From Mucilaginibacter sp. (GTDB taxonomy: Bacteria > Bacteroidota > Bacteroidia > Sphingobacteriales > Sphingobacteriaceae): a stretch of 64,000 bases of DNA. Positions 1 through 7,507 of this stretch are shown in pieces (the stretch's first letter is position 1; every line of letters starts with the position of its first letter). The notes under the pieces are model-generated. The model was given only the letters and a program-made list of their open reading frames with translations. It had not been told where the DNA came from and did no database searches. The translations under genes and the position numbers were made by a program. The DNA is taken from NCBI RefSeq assembly GCF_025359345.1, contig NZ_JANYGQ010000025.1:233422-297421 (forward strand), written 5' to 3'.

Positions 1-96
1 CGGGGCGTTTTTATTTTATAGCGGTTTGTGGTTTTTAATTGCTGTAACGCAAGGTGAATTGCATTTGGGAATGATTGTTGTCTTGTAACTGCCATC

Positions 97-593
97 ATGA
101 AAACATCAACACAACTAAAAATATCAAAACCATTTTGGCAAGTACTGGGCCTGGGCATATTGGCGGGCATGCGCACCACCTCGGCGCCGGTTATCGCCAG
201 TCAAATATTGAACAAACATCCTTCTAAACACCTTGCGGCCTCACCTTTGCGCTTTATGCAGTCGCCAAATGCCGCTTTGGGTATGAAATTACTGGCCCTG
301 GGTGAAGTAGTAGGCGATAATTGCCCAATACACCCAACCGGATTGCTGCCGGCGGGGTAGTTGGTCGTTGCCTGGCAGGCTCGTTAGCGGGTGCAAGTAT
401 TTATAAGGCAACGGGTAACAATGCGCTTATCGGCGCGCTTCTAGGGTCGGCTGTTGCGCTTGGTTCCACCTTTGGCAGCTATTACCTGCGCAGGTTTGTG
501 GTTGCTAAAACAGACATTTTCGACCCTTATATTGGTGCAATTGAGGACGCCGTTGTAGCGGGGGCGGGAGCCGTGTTAATCATTTCAGCGTAA
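97..593 (+). pseudogene. DUF4126-type membrane protein, split by a frameshift
   Basis: The first part (97 to about 320) encodes a start, a glycine-rich hydrophobic segment with the motif LGILAGMRTTSAP, and ends near ALGEVVGD. The second part (from 321) resumes one frame away with LPNTPNRIAAGGVVGR and further hydrophobic glycine/alanine-rich segments. In this family (DUF4126) the two parts are contiguous and read GE.VGDKLPNTPNR, so one base appears to be missing at about 318-321, where GATAATTG would have to be GATAAATTG or similar. Read through, the protein would be about 165 residues with several membrane segments, but the first frame stops at 358-360. Function is unknown. Either a real pseudogene or a base-calling slip in a short A run; I cannot tell which. 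Confidence 0.75.
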
Positions 594-729
594 TTTTGCG
601 GCTGTTTGTAGCGCTTGCTATAGGTAAATCGTATATATGTTTAGAAAAATTGATAGTTTTGTTAAAAAAGTCAGGATTTACTCAGCAACCAGTTTTACCT
701 TACACAAGTATATTACTATATAATTGTTA

Positions 730-1350
730 ATGATGATAACAGCTAACGACCAGCAGGATGTAAAAAAGGAGAAGATTTTAGAGGCTGCCCACCATAGGTT
801 TTTACATTTCGGCTATTCGAAAACTACCATGAATGAAATAGCCGGCGACCTTTCGATGTCGAAAGCGCTGCTTTACTACTACTTCCCCGATAAAAGCCAG
901 CTTTATGTGGCAGTGATGCGCAAAGTGGCTGATGGTTATTTAAAATCGCTTACTGACAGAATAAATACTTTTGCTGATTTAAAAGAGGCATTTATTTTCC
1001 AGATTGATACCCAGCACGAATTTATTGTAACCAACTATAATTTTTTCGACTTCTTCAGGCTCAACGAACAAAACCTGCCCGACGCTATTTGGGAGATTGT
1101 AACCCAGGTACACGAATCAGAAACGCATATGCTGGTTAGTGCTATTAAAACAGAAGTTGACCGTGGAAAAATAAAACCAGTATCAAACCCAACTGAAATA
1201 GTTGAGCTGCTGCTCGATGCGCTTCATGGAGTAAGGGTGAAATCAGTTTCGCACAAAAAAACAATGTTCCCCAACAAAGAGCACCTGGAGGAAATCCGCT
1301 CAAAACGGTTGCTGCTTGCTGATATATTTATCAAGGGGTTGATGTATTAG
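730..1350 (+). CDS. TetR/AcrR family transcriptional regulator
   Basis: A 206-residue one-component regulator. The N-terminal helix-turn-helix (about residues 15-60) carries the typical TetR pattern TTMNEIAGDLSMSKALLYYY followed by F.DK..LY. The remainder is the all-helical ligand/dimer domain and is not diagnostic for an inducer. The frame is open back to a TTG at 724, but two consecutive ATG codons at 730 and 733 are more credible starts. It stands alone: the upstream gene is the broken DUF4126 gene and the downstream 270 bases hold a candidate small RNA. No efflux or lipid gene adjoins it, so its targets cannot be guessed from context. Confidence 0.9.
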   Translation: MMITANDQQDVKKEKILEAAHHRFLHFGYSKTTMNEIAGDLSMSKALLYYYFPDKSQLYVAVMRKVADGYLKSLTDRINTFADLKEAFIFQIDTQHEFIVTNYNFFDFFRLNEQNLPDAIWEIVTQVHESETHMLVSAIKTEVDRGKIKPVSNPTEIVELLLDALHGVRVKSVSHKKTMFPNKEHLEEIRSKRLLLADIFIKGLMY

Positions 1351-1371
1351 TCCATAGTCGATGGACCATAG
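1350..1371. repeat. Decayed heptamer repeat tract (GTCCATA type)
   Basis: Directly after the TetR stop codon the sequence runs GTCCATA, GTCGATG, GACCATA, a 7-nt-period run that also folds as GTCCAT/ATGGAC. Similar 7-nt-period tracts of other sequence occur at several gene ends in this window. Confidence 0.45.
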
Positions 1372-1466
1372 CGTTGAAGGGATAACTGCCTGAGGACCAA
1401 AAGCCACATTGTGTCACCTGTTAGTCAAAAGTCTTACGGAGATACTTAACGCAGGGGCATTAATAG

Positions 1467-1474
1467 TATATTTG
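1467..1474 (+). promoter_or_regulatory. -7 promoter box for candidate small RNA
   Basis: TATATTTG is a perfect match to the Bacteroidota -7 consensus TAnnTTTG. No good TTG-type -33 element is seen 17-23 nt upstream. A start site about 5-7 nt downstream would fall at 1479-1482, exactly where the hairpin of the candidate RNA begins. Confidence 0.5.
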
Positions 1475-1479
1475 ACTAA

Positions 1480-1593
1480 ATAATTGAATTGGTCAACCCT
1501 GATCAATCAATTAATAAAAATACTTCTAATTAGAGGTGATTGTTTTAGAGTGATTGAAGCGGGCCCGGGAATATTTCGGGCCTGCTTTTTTTT
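1480..1593 (+). ncRNA. Candidate intergenic small RNA, about 113 nt
   Basis: Three signals line up with no reading frame among them. A perfect TAnnTTTG box sits at 1467-1474. A hairpin at 1482-1512 pairs ATTGGTCA with TGATCAAT around an ACCC loop, extended by AATTG/CAATT across a one-base bulge. A strong intrinsic terminator lies at 1559-1593. Between the two structures is an AU-rich, apparently single-stranded linker (about 1513-1558) that could pair with targets. The alternative is a long 3' untranslated tail of the TetR mRNA. This is a prediction from sequence and folding by eye; no known RNA family was recognised. Confidence 0.5.
1559..1593 (+). terminator. Strong rho-independent terminator
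   Basis: The 9-bp stem GCGGGCCCG / CGGGCCTGC (one G-U pair) encloses a 9-nt loop and is followed by eight T residues at 1586-1593. It works on the plus strand only and ends the candidate small RNA or TetR transcript. Confidence 0.85.
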
Positions 1594-1628
1594 GCAAGCC
1601 TTAAAGCAGTAAATAACCGTTTACTCTA

Positions 1629-1751
1629 TTAATACCGGGCACACCTAACTATTATCGAAATAAAAATTATGATAAAAATCCATAATATTATTATTCCCAG
1701 CCGGCTGGCTTTAATTTTGGCTTCCTTCTGCGCAGCGTAATCCCCTTTCAT
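1629..1751 (-). CDS. Small single-span membrane protein, 40 residues
   Basis: A 40-codon frame starting MKGDYAAQKEAKIKASRLG has a charged, lysine-rich head of about 18 residues. An almost pure isoleucine/leucine/phenylalanine membrane span follows (about residues 19-35), then a short basic tail RCARY. It lies between the terminator at 1559-1593 and the 3' end of the SpmAB-like gene, on the same strand as the latter and 114 bases beyond its stop, so it could share that transcript. The charge pattern suggests an N-in, C-out tail-anchored or single-pass peptide. I do not recognise a family. The composition is unlike random AT-rich DNA, but only comparative data would prove it is translated. Confidence 0.45.
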   Translation of the reverse strand: MKGDYAAQKEAKIKASRLGIIILWIFIIIFISIIVRCARY

Positions 1752-1865
1752 TTTTCAATAATTTAGCCTTGTAAACTAAATTTAAACTACCTGCGTCGTA
1801 AAACCAAATTGTCGCCAAAAGAAAATGAAAAATCACATCATTATAAATTATTGGTTTAATTGAGA

Positions 1866-3104
1866 TTAACCAAAAAATAAATAGGATATTGAAATTGCAG
1901 TTATAATACCGAAAAAATCGGCAATTAACATAGCCGATAAGGTATAACGTGTGTGTTTTATCCCTACGGCACCAAAATATAAAGCAATAATATAAAAAGT
2001 GGTATCAGCTGTGCCGTATAACACGCTTGACATATGCCCAATAAAGCTATCGGCGCCAAAATGCTTTAAATTGTCGAGCATAAGGGCCCGGGCACCCGAA
2101 CCGCTAAGCGGGCGTATAAATGCAATAGGTAATACATCTGTAAAACGTGTATCTATATTAAAATGACCGAAGAACCATCTAAATCCGTCGCCAAGATATG
2201 TTAACGCTCCGCAAGTACGGAACAAACTTACCGCAACGAGCAAGCCAACCAAATATGGAATAATTTTAACAGAGACCTCGAAGCCCTCTTTAGCGCCTTC
2301 AACAAAAGCTTCGAACACATTAATTTTTTTTCGTACGCCACCTAAAATGAAAATTACCGGAATACCCAGATAAATTATATTACTGAAAACTGCTGAAAAT
2401 CCACTTATCTGAGCTTTGTTAAGGTATTCCGTAAAATACCATATTAACACTGCTATAAAACCTGTTATACCAAGAAGCCAGGCTAAAACTACTTTATCAA
2501 ATAAATTTATTTTTTGTTTTATCGATACAACAATCAATCCGGCAAGTGTTGCAACAAATGTTGCCACTATACAAGGAATAAAAATATCTGTCGGGTCTTT
2601 AGAGTGATAAATAGCTCGTTGTGCAATTATGGCTATCGGCAAAATGGTTAAGCCGGATGCATGCAGCACCAAAAACATAATCTGTGCGTTAGATGCCGTT
2701 TCCTTATCTTTATTTAACTCCTGAAGGCCTGCCATGGCTTTTAAGCCAAGCGGTGTTGCTGCGTTATCGAGTCCTAATAAGTTTGCAGAAAAGTTGAGCA
2801 TCATTTGCCCTGCAGCAGGGTGATTTTGGGGGACTTCCGGAAAAAGCCTGCTGAAAAATGGGCCTACAATCCTCGAAAGAAAGTTTATAGCTCCCGCCTT
2901 TTCACCTATCTTCATTATTCCCAACCAAAGTGACATAATACCAACAAGCGGAAGAGCAATATCCATAACTGATGACTTTGCCGAATCAAATGTGCCTTCA
3001 GCCATCATCTTAAAGATTTCTGTATCGCCAAAAAATATAAGCCTGATAAGGGCTATTACAAAAGCAACCAAAAAAAATGCTACCCAGATATAATTAAGCG
3101 CCAT
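1866..3104 (-). CDS. Fused SpmA/SpmB-type nucleoside recognition (gate) membrane protein
   Basis: A 412-residue polytopic membrane protein with two copies of the nucleoside-recognition/gate domain. The first spans roughly residues 45-150 (motifs PLVGIMSLWLGIMKIGEKAG and LGLDNAATPLGLKAM). The second spans roughly 255-400 (IPVIFILGG, RPLSGSGARALML, LYGTADTTFYI). In Bacillus these halves are the separate spore-maturation proteins SpmA and SpmB; Bacteroidota carry them as one chain in non-sporulating cells. The paired NAAT and SGSGAR motifs resemble transporter half-sites, so a small-molecule transporter is the best guess. Substrate is unknown. It is transcribed away from the DinB unit, with a 90-base divergent spacer. 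Confidence 0.85.
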   Translation of the reverse strand: MALNYIWVAFFLVAFVIALIRLIFFGDTEIFKMMAEGTFDSAKSSVMDIALPLVGIMSLWLGIMKIGEKAGAINFLSRIVGPFFSRLFPEVPQNHPAAGQMMLNFSANLLGLDNAATPLGLKAMAGLQELNKDKETASNAQIMFLVLHASGLTILPIAIIAQRAIYHSKDPTDIFIPCIVATFVATLAGLIVVSIKQKINLFDKVVLAWLLGITGFIAVLIWYFTEYLNKAQISGFSAVFSNIIYLGIPVIFILGGVRKKINVFEAFVEGAKEGFEVSVKIIPYLVGLLVAVSLFRTCGALTYLGDGFRWFFGHFNIDTRFTDVLPIAFIRPLSGSGARALMLDNLKHFGADSFIGHMSSVLYGTADTTFYIIALYFGAVGIKHTRYTLSAMLIADFFGIITAISISYLFFG

Positions 3105-3194
3105 AGATAATATTTACGCTTTGAAGATAAAGTTTTTTGATTATTAATAACGAATAACCATCTTTAAATTGATTTTTAAGGACATCGCCAATAC

Positions 3195-3632
3195 ATGATC
3201 ACAGATACCACAAAACAGCTAAAACAAACTATAGACGATATTTTACGACGGGATACTGCTGCCATTGACTGGGCTGCCAAACCCGCACAGGATAAATGGA
3301 GCAAAAAACAAATTATAGGGCATTTAATTGATAGTGCCCAGGTTAACCTGCAGCGTTTTGTGCGCTGTACCTATGAGGAAAACTTTAAGCTGACTTATGA
3401 GCAGGTGGAATGGGTTGATGCAGCTCACTACCAGGACGCCAATGTGAATGAATTACTTGGTTTGTGGAATTTATTGAACCTTCAAATAATAAGGGTGCTT
3501 GAAAACTACCCCACATACCGGCTGCAGGCTCAATGCGATAACAGCAAAACCGAGCCCAGTCTGCATACCGTTGAGTGGCTAGCAGCCGACTATGTGGCAC
3601 ATATGCAACATCACTTAAAACAGTTTAACTAA
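3195..3632 (+). CDS. DinB superfamily protein (first of two)
   Basis: A 145-residue four-helix-bundle protein of the DinB/YfiT group, whose members are metal-dependent thiol-S-transferases or uncharacterised enzymes. Candidate metal ligands are His43 in the motif IIGHLIDSA and the pair near the C-terminus in YVAHMQHHL (His136 and His139/140). The segment KWSKKQIIGHL is typical of the family. It heads a three-gene unit: the next DinB gene begins 7 bases after its stop and overlaps a DUF3052 gene. Bacteroidota do not all make bacillithiol, so the co-substrate is uncertain. Confidence 0.85.
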   Translation: MITDTTKQLKQTIDDILRRDTAAIDWAAKPAQDKWSKKQIIGHLIDSAQVNLQRFVRCTYEENFKLTYEQVEWVDAAHYQDANVNELLGLWNLLNLQIIRVLENYPTYRLQAQCDNSKTEPSLHTVEWLAADYVAHMQHHLKQFN

Positions 3633-3639
3633 ATATAAA

Positions 3640-4095
3640 ATGAACGCGTTAACCGAAACCTGGCAAATTCATAACCGCATTAATTTGTATTTATTGGATG
3701 CAATTGACGAGGGAAATTTGGGTGATATATCATCATCAAAAGGGCGTACGGTTGGCGAGCAATTTGCACATATGCATAATGTAAGGCTGATGTGGCTAAA
3801 GGCAGCGGATCCGGTACTGCTAACCGGGCTGGATAAGGTTGATAAAGAAAATATTAGCAAGGCAAAACTTGGGGAGGCATTAAAAGCCAGCAGCCTGGCA
3901 ATTGAACAACTATTTGAAAAGGCCGGTACTGACGGTAAAGTGAAAGGTTTCAAGCCCCACGCGACCGGATTTTTAGGCTACCTGGTGTCGCATGAGTCAC
4001 ACCACCGCGGACAAATTATGCTTACTTTAAAACAAGCTGGTCACCCGGTTGATAAAAAAATACAATTCGGCATATGGGAGTGGGGGACAAGATAG
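3640..4095 (+). CDS. DinB superfamily protein (second of two)
   Basis: 151 residues with the DinB fold. Likely metal ligands are His44/His46 in EQFAHMHN and His118/His122 in the C-terminal motif SHESHHRGQ, which is the most diagnostic DinB signature here. It is only distantly similar to the DinB protein 7 bases upstream, so the pair is an old duplication or two independent family members. Its last 22 bases overlap the next gene in another frame, which points to translational coupling. Function is inferred only at family level. Confidence 0.88.
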   Translation: MNALTETWQIHNRINLYLLDAIDEGNLGDISSSKGRTVGEQFAHMHNVRLMWLKAADPVLLTGLDKVDKENISKAKLGEALKASSLAIEQLFEKAGTDGKVKGFKPHATGFLGYLVSHESHHRGQIMLTLKQAGHPVDKKIQFGIWEWGTR

Positions 4096-4511
4096 CGGTA
4101 CAACCGGCGGGATATTCCGGCACCCCACTGGCTAAAAAGCTGGGGATCAAAGCGGGTTTCAACATGGTGCTTATCAATGCCCCGGAACATTATTTCAGCC
4201 TGTTTACCGATCTGCCTGCCGATTTAACAATTAACAATGGCGAGCCGGCGGCTAAAGACTTTATCCATTTCTTTACCAAACAAAAAGACGAATATTTAAA
4301 TCTTCTGCCCGAACTTAAGGGCCAAATTAAACCCAACGGCATGATTTGGGTGTCGTGGCCTAAAAAGGCATCGAAAGTAGCAACCGACATAACCGAAGAC
4401 ATTATCCGCAATTTTGCGTTGCAAAACGGATTGGTAGATATCAAAGTTTGCGCGGTTGATGAGGTATGGTCGGGATTGAAATTGGTGATACCGGTGGCGG
4501 AGAGAGGGTGA
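4074..4511 (+). CDS. DUF3052 family protein
   Basis: A 145-residue soluble protein. It shows the family landmarks AGYSGTPLAKKLGIK near the N-terminus, a central segment on drawing a conclusion from paired strands (DFIHFFTKQKDEY), and the C-terminal block GMIWVSWPKKASKVATDITED with LVDIKVCAVDEVWSGLKLV. The family is found beside or downstream of DinB genes in other bacteria, to my recollection, and has no established activity. The start codon lies inside the preceding DinB gene, so it is probably translated by coupling. After the stop the sequence has a short GATTGAGTTGAGATTA repeat tract. Confidence 0.85.
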   Translation: MGVGDKIAVQPAGYSGTPLAKKLGIKAGFNMVLINAPEHYFSLFTDLPADLTINNGEPAAKDFIHFFTKQKDEYLNLLPELKGQIKPNGMIWVSWPKKASKVATDITEDIIRNFALQNGLVDIKVCAVDEVWSGLKLVIPVAERG

Positions 4512-4525
4512 TTGAGTTGAGATTA
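4507..4525. repeat. Decayed heptamer repeat tract (GTTGATT type)
   Basis: The tail of the DUF3052 gene runs into GGTGATTGAGTTGAGATTA, a short 7-nt-period tract of the same type as those at 52935-52980 and 54244-54286. Confidence 0.4.
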
Positions 4526-4664
4526 ACTACCTTAACTATCAATTTTCTACATGCAATATACATTAGTTTTTTCCTTTTGAGTTTTTAACCCTTGCTTTTT
4601 TTGCAATACTATCCGTTTAATGGCGTTTAACTTATACCTGTTCATTAATTCTAACTCATTTATA

Positions 4665-5198
4665 ATGAAGTTCTACATAAAAAATATGGTATGCGTTCGG
4701 TGCAAGATGGTTGTAGAATTTGAATTGAAAAAACTAGGACTGCGTTTGACACTGATAGAATTAGGAAAAGCTGAGACAACAGGACCCGTTTCAGTTGAAA
4801 AAATCAAAAGGTTTAAGCAGGCCCTGCTTAAATCGGGATTGGAATTACTGGAAAATAAGAAAAATATCCTCGTCGAAAAAATAAAAAATGTTGTGATCAA
4901 CATGGTTTGCTATACCGACAACAAGTTAAAGACCAATTTTTCTGATTATTTAAGCGAAGAATTAAACTTAAATTATACCTACATGGCCAATGTATTTTCG
5001 GCAGAGCAGGGTAATACAATCGAGCATTTTATCATATTTAATAAGATAAAACGGGCGAAAGAGCTTATTTGCTACGATGAGCTTAACCTTACTCAAATTT
5101 CCCTGGCGCTGAATTATAGCAGCGTTGCACACTTGTCTAATCAATTCAAAAAAGTTACCGGGATCACTCCATCCCGCTATAAACTATTGAGCGCTTAA
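4665..5198 (+). CDS. AraC-type regulator with metal-binding-like N-terminus
   Basis: About 177 residues. The C-terminal half is an AraC helix-turn-helix pair (about residues 85-175) with the motif LNLTQISLALNYSSVAHLSNQF and the end KKVTGITPSRYK. The N-terminal 70 residues start MKFYIKNMVCVRCKMVV, a CxxC loop and beta-alpha-beta layout that recalls heavy-metal-associated domains. This small architecture is widespread in Bacteroidota; the N-domain may sense a metal or thiol, which is inference. The frame extends back to an ATG at 4620, but family members start at the second methionine (4665), so I chose that. Its neighbours give no target. Confidence 0.85.
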   Translation: MKFYIKNMVCVRCKMVVEFELKKLGLRLTLIELGKAETTGPVSVEKIKRFKQALLKSGLELLENKKNILVEKIKNVVINMVCYTDNKLKTNFSDYLSEELNLNYTYMANVFSAEQGNTIEHFIIFNKIKRAKELICYDELNLTQISLALNYSSVAHLSNQFKKVTGITPSRYKLLSA

Positions 5199-5275
5199 GC
5201 GTTGCCTCCTTTTAAACGTGTGAATTATGCAACTTATTTAAAAAGTTGTGTAACACTTTGTGCTTTCGTAAGAGG

Positions 5276-5283
5276 TATGTTTG
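5276..5283 (+). promoter_or_regulatory. -7 promoter box of the ice-binding-like gene
   Basis: TATGTTTG matches TAnnTTTG exactly; a TTTG lies 15 nt further up at 5257-5260, a shorter spacing than the usual 19. A start near 5290 gives a leader of about 50 nt. Confidence 0.45.
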
Positions 5284-5340
5284 TGCCATCTACTTAATCA
5301 TTGAAATATTTTAATTAATCAATTATTTAAATTATTAATC

Positions 5341-6216
5341 ATGAGTGAAAAAACAAACTTACCAGCAAGCTGTAAACCGGCCCTGCAAAACATTGATTTA
5401 TTAAAGGCATGGTACCCTATAGCGTGCTTTGCCATGTGTCTTTTGTTAATCATCTCCGGGTGTAAAAAGGATAGTGAAAACGCTACCCTGCCAAATGCCG
5501 ACAGTTCGGCCAACCTTTCTTTATCTACTGTACTTGCAGCAACAGTTAGCTCGCCCGTTAACTTAAAAACGGCAAACGACTTTACAATATTAACTGAAAC
5601 CGGGATAACAACAACCGGCGTTACTGCCATAACTGGTAATATTGGCACAAGCCCTATAGCAGCAACAGCTATTACCGGGTTTGGATTAATAATGGCAACT
5701 GATAATCAGTCTTCGCATACCCCCATAGTTACCGGCAAAGTGTACGCATCTAACTATGCAGCCCCTACACCGTCGAAAATGACAACGGCTATCGCCGATA
5801 TGAAAACCGCATTTACTACGGCCAACGGACTTACCATTCCATCGCCGATAGTTGAAAAATATGCCGGCGATATTAGCGGGCATACTTTACGGCCCGGCTT
5901 ATATAAATGGGGCACCGGGGTTTTAGTAACAGGCGTAGGCGCTACGTTAAGCGGAGGGCCAAATGATATTTGGGTTTTCCAGATAGCAAAAAACCTTACG
6001 GTAAGTAATGGGGCTATAATTACTTTGTTGGGAGGCGCGCAAGCCAAAAATATTTTTTGGGTAGTTTCGGGCAAAGCAACGCTTGGCACAGCTGCAAATT
6101 TTAAAGGAATTATCCTTAGTAAAACGCTTATCTCGCTTAATACCGGCGCCCGGGTAACCGGCAAATTGTATGCACAAACTGCAGTTACCCTGATTGCAAA
6201 TACAGTGCATCCTTAG
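5341..6216 (+). CDS. Ice-binding-like (DUF3494) lipoprotein
   Basis: 291 residues. From about residue 75 to the end it is the DUF3494 beta-solenoid seen in bacterial and fungal ice-binding proteins. It has the hallmarks FTILTETGITTTGVTAITGNIG near the start, SGHTLRPGLYKWGTGV in the middle, and NIFWVVSGKATLGTAANFKG and ARVTGKLYAQTAVTL at the end. A hydrophobic span ends in a lipobox ISGC with Cys41, preceded by an unusually long 25-residue soluble head. Anchoring to the outer membrane or export to the surface is therefore likely. The family includes true ice binders and adhesin-like relatives, so ice binding itself is only possible. It has its own promoter and a bidirectional terminator after it. 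Confidence 0.88.
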   Translation: MSEKTNLPASCKPALQNIDLLKAWYPIACFAMCLLLIISGCKKDSENATLPNADSSANLSLSTVLAATVSSPVNLKTANDFTILTETGITTTGVTAITGNIGTSPIAATAITGFGLIMATDNQSSHTPIVTGKVYASNYAAPTPSKMTTAIADMKTAFTTANGLTIPSPIVEKYAGDISGHTLRPGLYKWGTGVLVTGVGATLSGGPNDIWVFQIAKNLTVSNGAIITLLGGAQAKNIFWVVSGKATLGTAANFKGIILSKTLISLNTGARVTGKLYAQTAVTLIANTVHP

Positions 6217-6249
6217 GCAGTAAGGTTAAAATAGATTTTCAAAAAAAAT

Positions 6250-6288
6250 AGGTTTGTCGGCTTTTAAAAAGTTGACAAATCTTTTTCG
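6250..6288. terminator. Bidirectional terminator between convergent genes
   Basis: GGTTTGTCGGCTTTT pairs with AAAAGTTGACAAATC through about 15 bp including G-U pairs. T residues flank it on the plus side and A residues on the other, so it can stop both the ice-binding-like gene and the opposing PLP enzyme gene. Confidence 0.75.
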
Positions 6289-6311
6289 TTATAAAAGCAA
6301 GCCACCGATCA

Positions 6312-7427
6312 CTATCCCAGGGCCACTTCCAAATCCTCAATCAAGTCATCGATATGCTCCAAACCAACCGACACTCTTAATAAATTAAACGGTGTTTTGG
6401 TATCCGGTCCTTCAACAGTAGCGCGATGTTCGATCAGACTTTCAACACCGCCAAGGCTGGTGGCGCGGGTAAATAGTTTAAGCCCGTTTATTACCCGTCG
6501 TGCCTCGGCCTCACCTCCTTTAACGGTAAATGAAAGCATTCCACCGAACCCAAGCATTTGTTGCTTGGCAATTTGATGCTGCGGATGCGATGACAATCCG
6601 GGGTACATTACCTGCTCAATTTTGGGGTGTTTTTCAAGATATTCTGCCAGCAACTGTGCATTATGAATATGGCCCCGTATACGATATGGTAATGTTTTAA
6701 TACTGCGTACCAGCATGTAGCAATCCATAGGCGAGGGGATTGCGCCACCATAGCCTTGTACATCCCTTATTTTTTGCCACCAGTCGTCTTTTTGAGCGGT
6801 TACCAATGCTCCGCCCATCAGGTCGCTGTGGCCGCCAAAATATTTGGTTGACGAATGCATTACCAAATCGGCCCCAAGTGAAAGGGGCAACTGGCAAATA
6901 GGTGTGGCAAAGGTATTATCGACAGCAACCTTAATGCTGTGCCTATGCGCCAGCGCGACAATCTTTTTGATGTCGGTTACTTTAAGCAGCGGGTTTGATG
7001 GGGTTTCGAGCCATATTAAGCCGGTGCCGGGCATAAGGTGACGGTTTACTGCATCAATATCATTTACATCGATAAAATCGAATTTTAGGATACCCGCGAA
7101 CAGGATTTTTAGTTGGTTGCGTAAACCATGGTACATGTCATCGGGCGCAATAATATGCGTGCCCGGTGCCAGCGATTGAAAAACAGACATACCTGCCGCA
7201 TTGCCTGATGAAAATGCCGCGGCATCTGCGCCGCCTTCAAGTTTGGCTATAACATTTTCAAGCAGCGCCCGGTTGGGGTTGCTCGAGCGGCTGTAGATAT
7301 GCCCGCCCGGAAAAGTACCATCTTCAGCACGTTCAAACGTGGTGGATAAAACGATAGGCTGTATCACTGCTTTTGACGCACCATCAACATGGTTGCCGGA
7401 GTGTATGGCGATGGTTTCTGGTTTCAT
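6312..7427 (-). CDS. Trans-sulfuration PLP enzyme (cystathionine gamma-synthase/lyase type)
   Basis: A 371-residue Cys/Met-metabolism PLP enzyme. It has the N-terminal motif IYSRSSNPNRALLE, the pocket motif AAFSSGNAAG, the cofactor-contacting VDNTF, and the Schiff-base lysine Lys195 in HSSTKYFGGHSD. The C-terminal domain ends with SLGGVESLIEHRAT and LLRVSVGLEH. Length and motifs fit cystathionine gamma-synthase, cystathionine gamma-lyase or methionine gamma-lyase; sequence alone does not settle the reaction. The frame is open to 7490, but the ATG at 7427 gives the family start MKPETIAIHSG. It is 80 bases downstream of the S41 peptidase stop on the same strand and may share its transcript. Confidence 0.88.
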   Translation of the reverse strand: MKPETIAIHSGNHVDGASKAVIQPIVLSTTFERAEDGTFPGGHIYSRSSNPNRALLENVIAKLEGGADAAAFSSGNAAGMSVFQSLAPGTHIIAPDDMYHGLRNQLKILFAGILKFDFIDVNDIDAVNRHLMPGTGLIWLETPSNPLLKVTDIKKIVALAHRHSIKVAVDNTFATPICQLPLSLGADLVMHSSTKYFGGHSDLMGGALVTAQKDDWWQKIRDVQGYGGAIPSPMDCYMLVRSIKTLPYRIRGHIHNAQLLAEYLEKHPKIEQVMYPGLSSHPQHQIAKQQMLGFGGMLSFTVKGGEAEARRVINGLKLFTRATSLGGVESLIEHRATVEGPDTKTPFNLLRVSVGLEHIDDLIEDLEVALG

Positions 7428-7507
7428 AAAGGCAAATGTAATCCAGAGGCGTAATATTTTACATTTGTTTACTGTAAATATTTGCAGCATCTACATTATT
7501 TTGCAGT

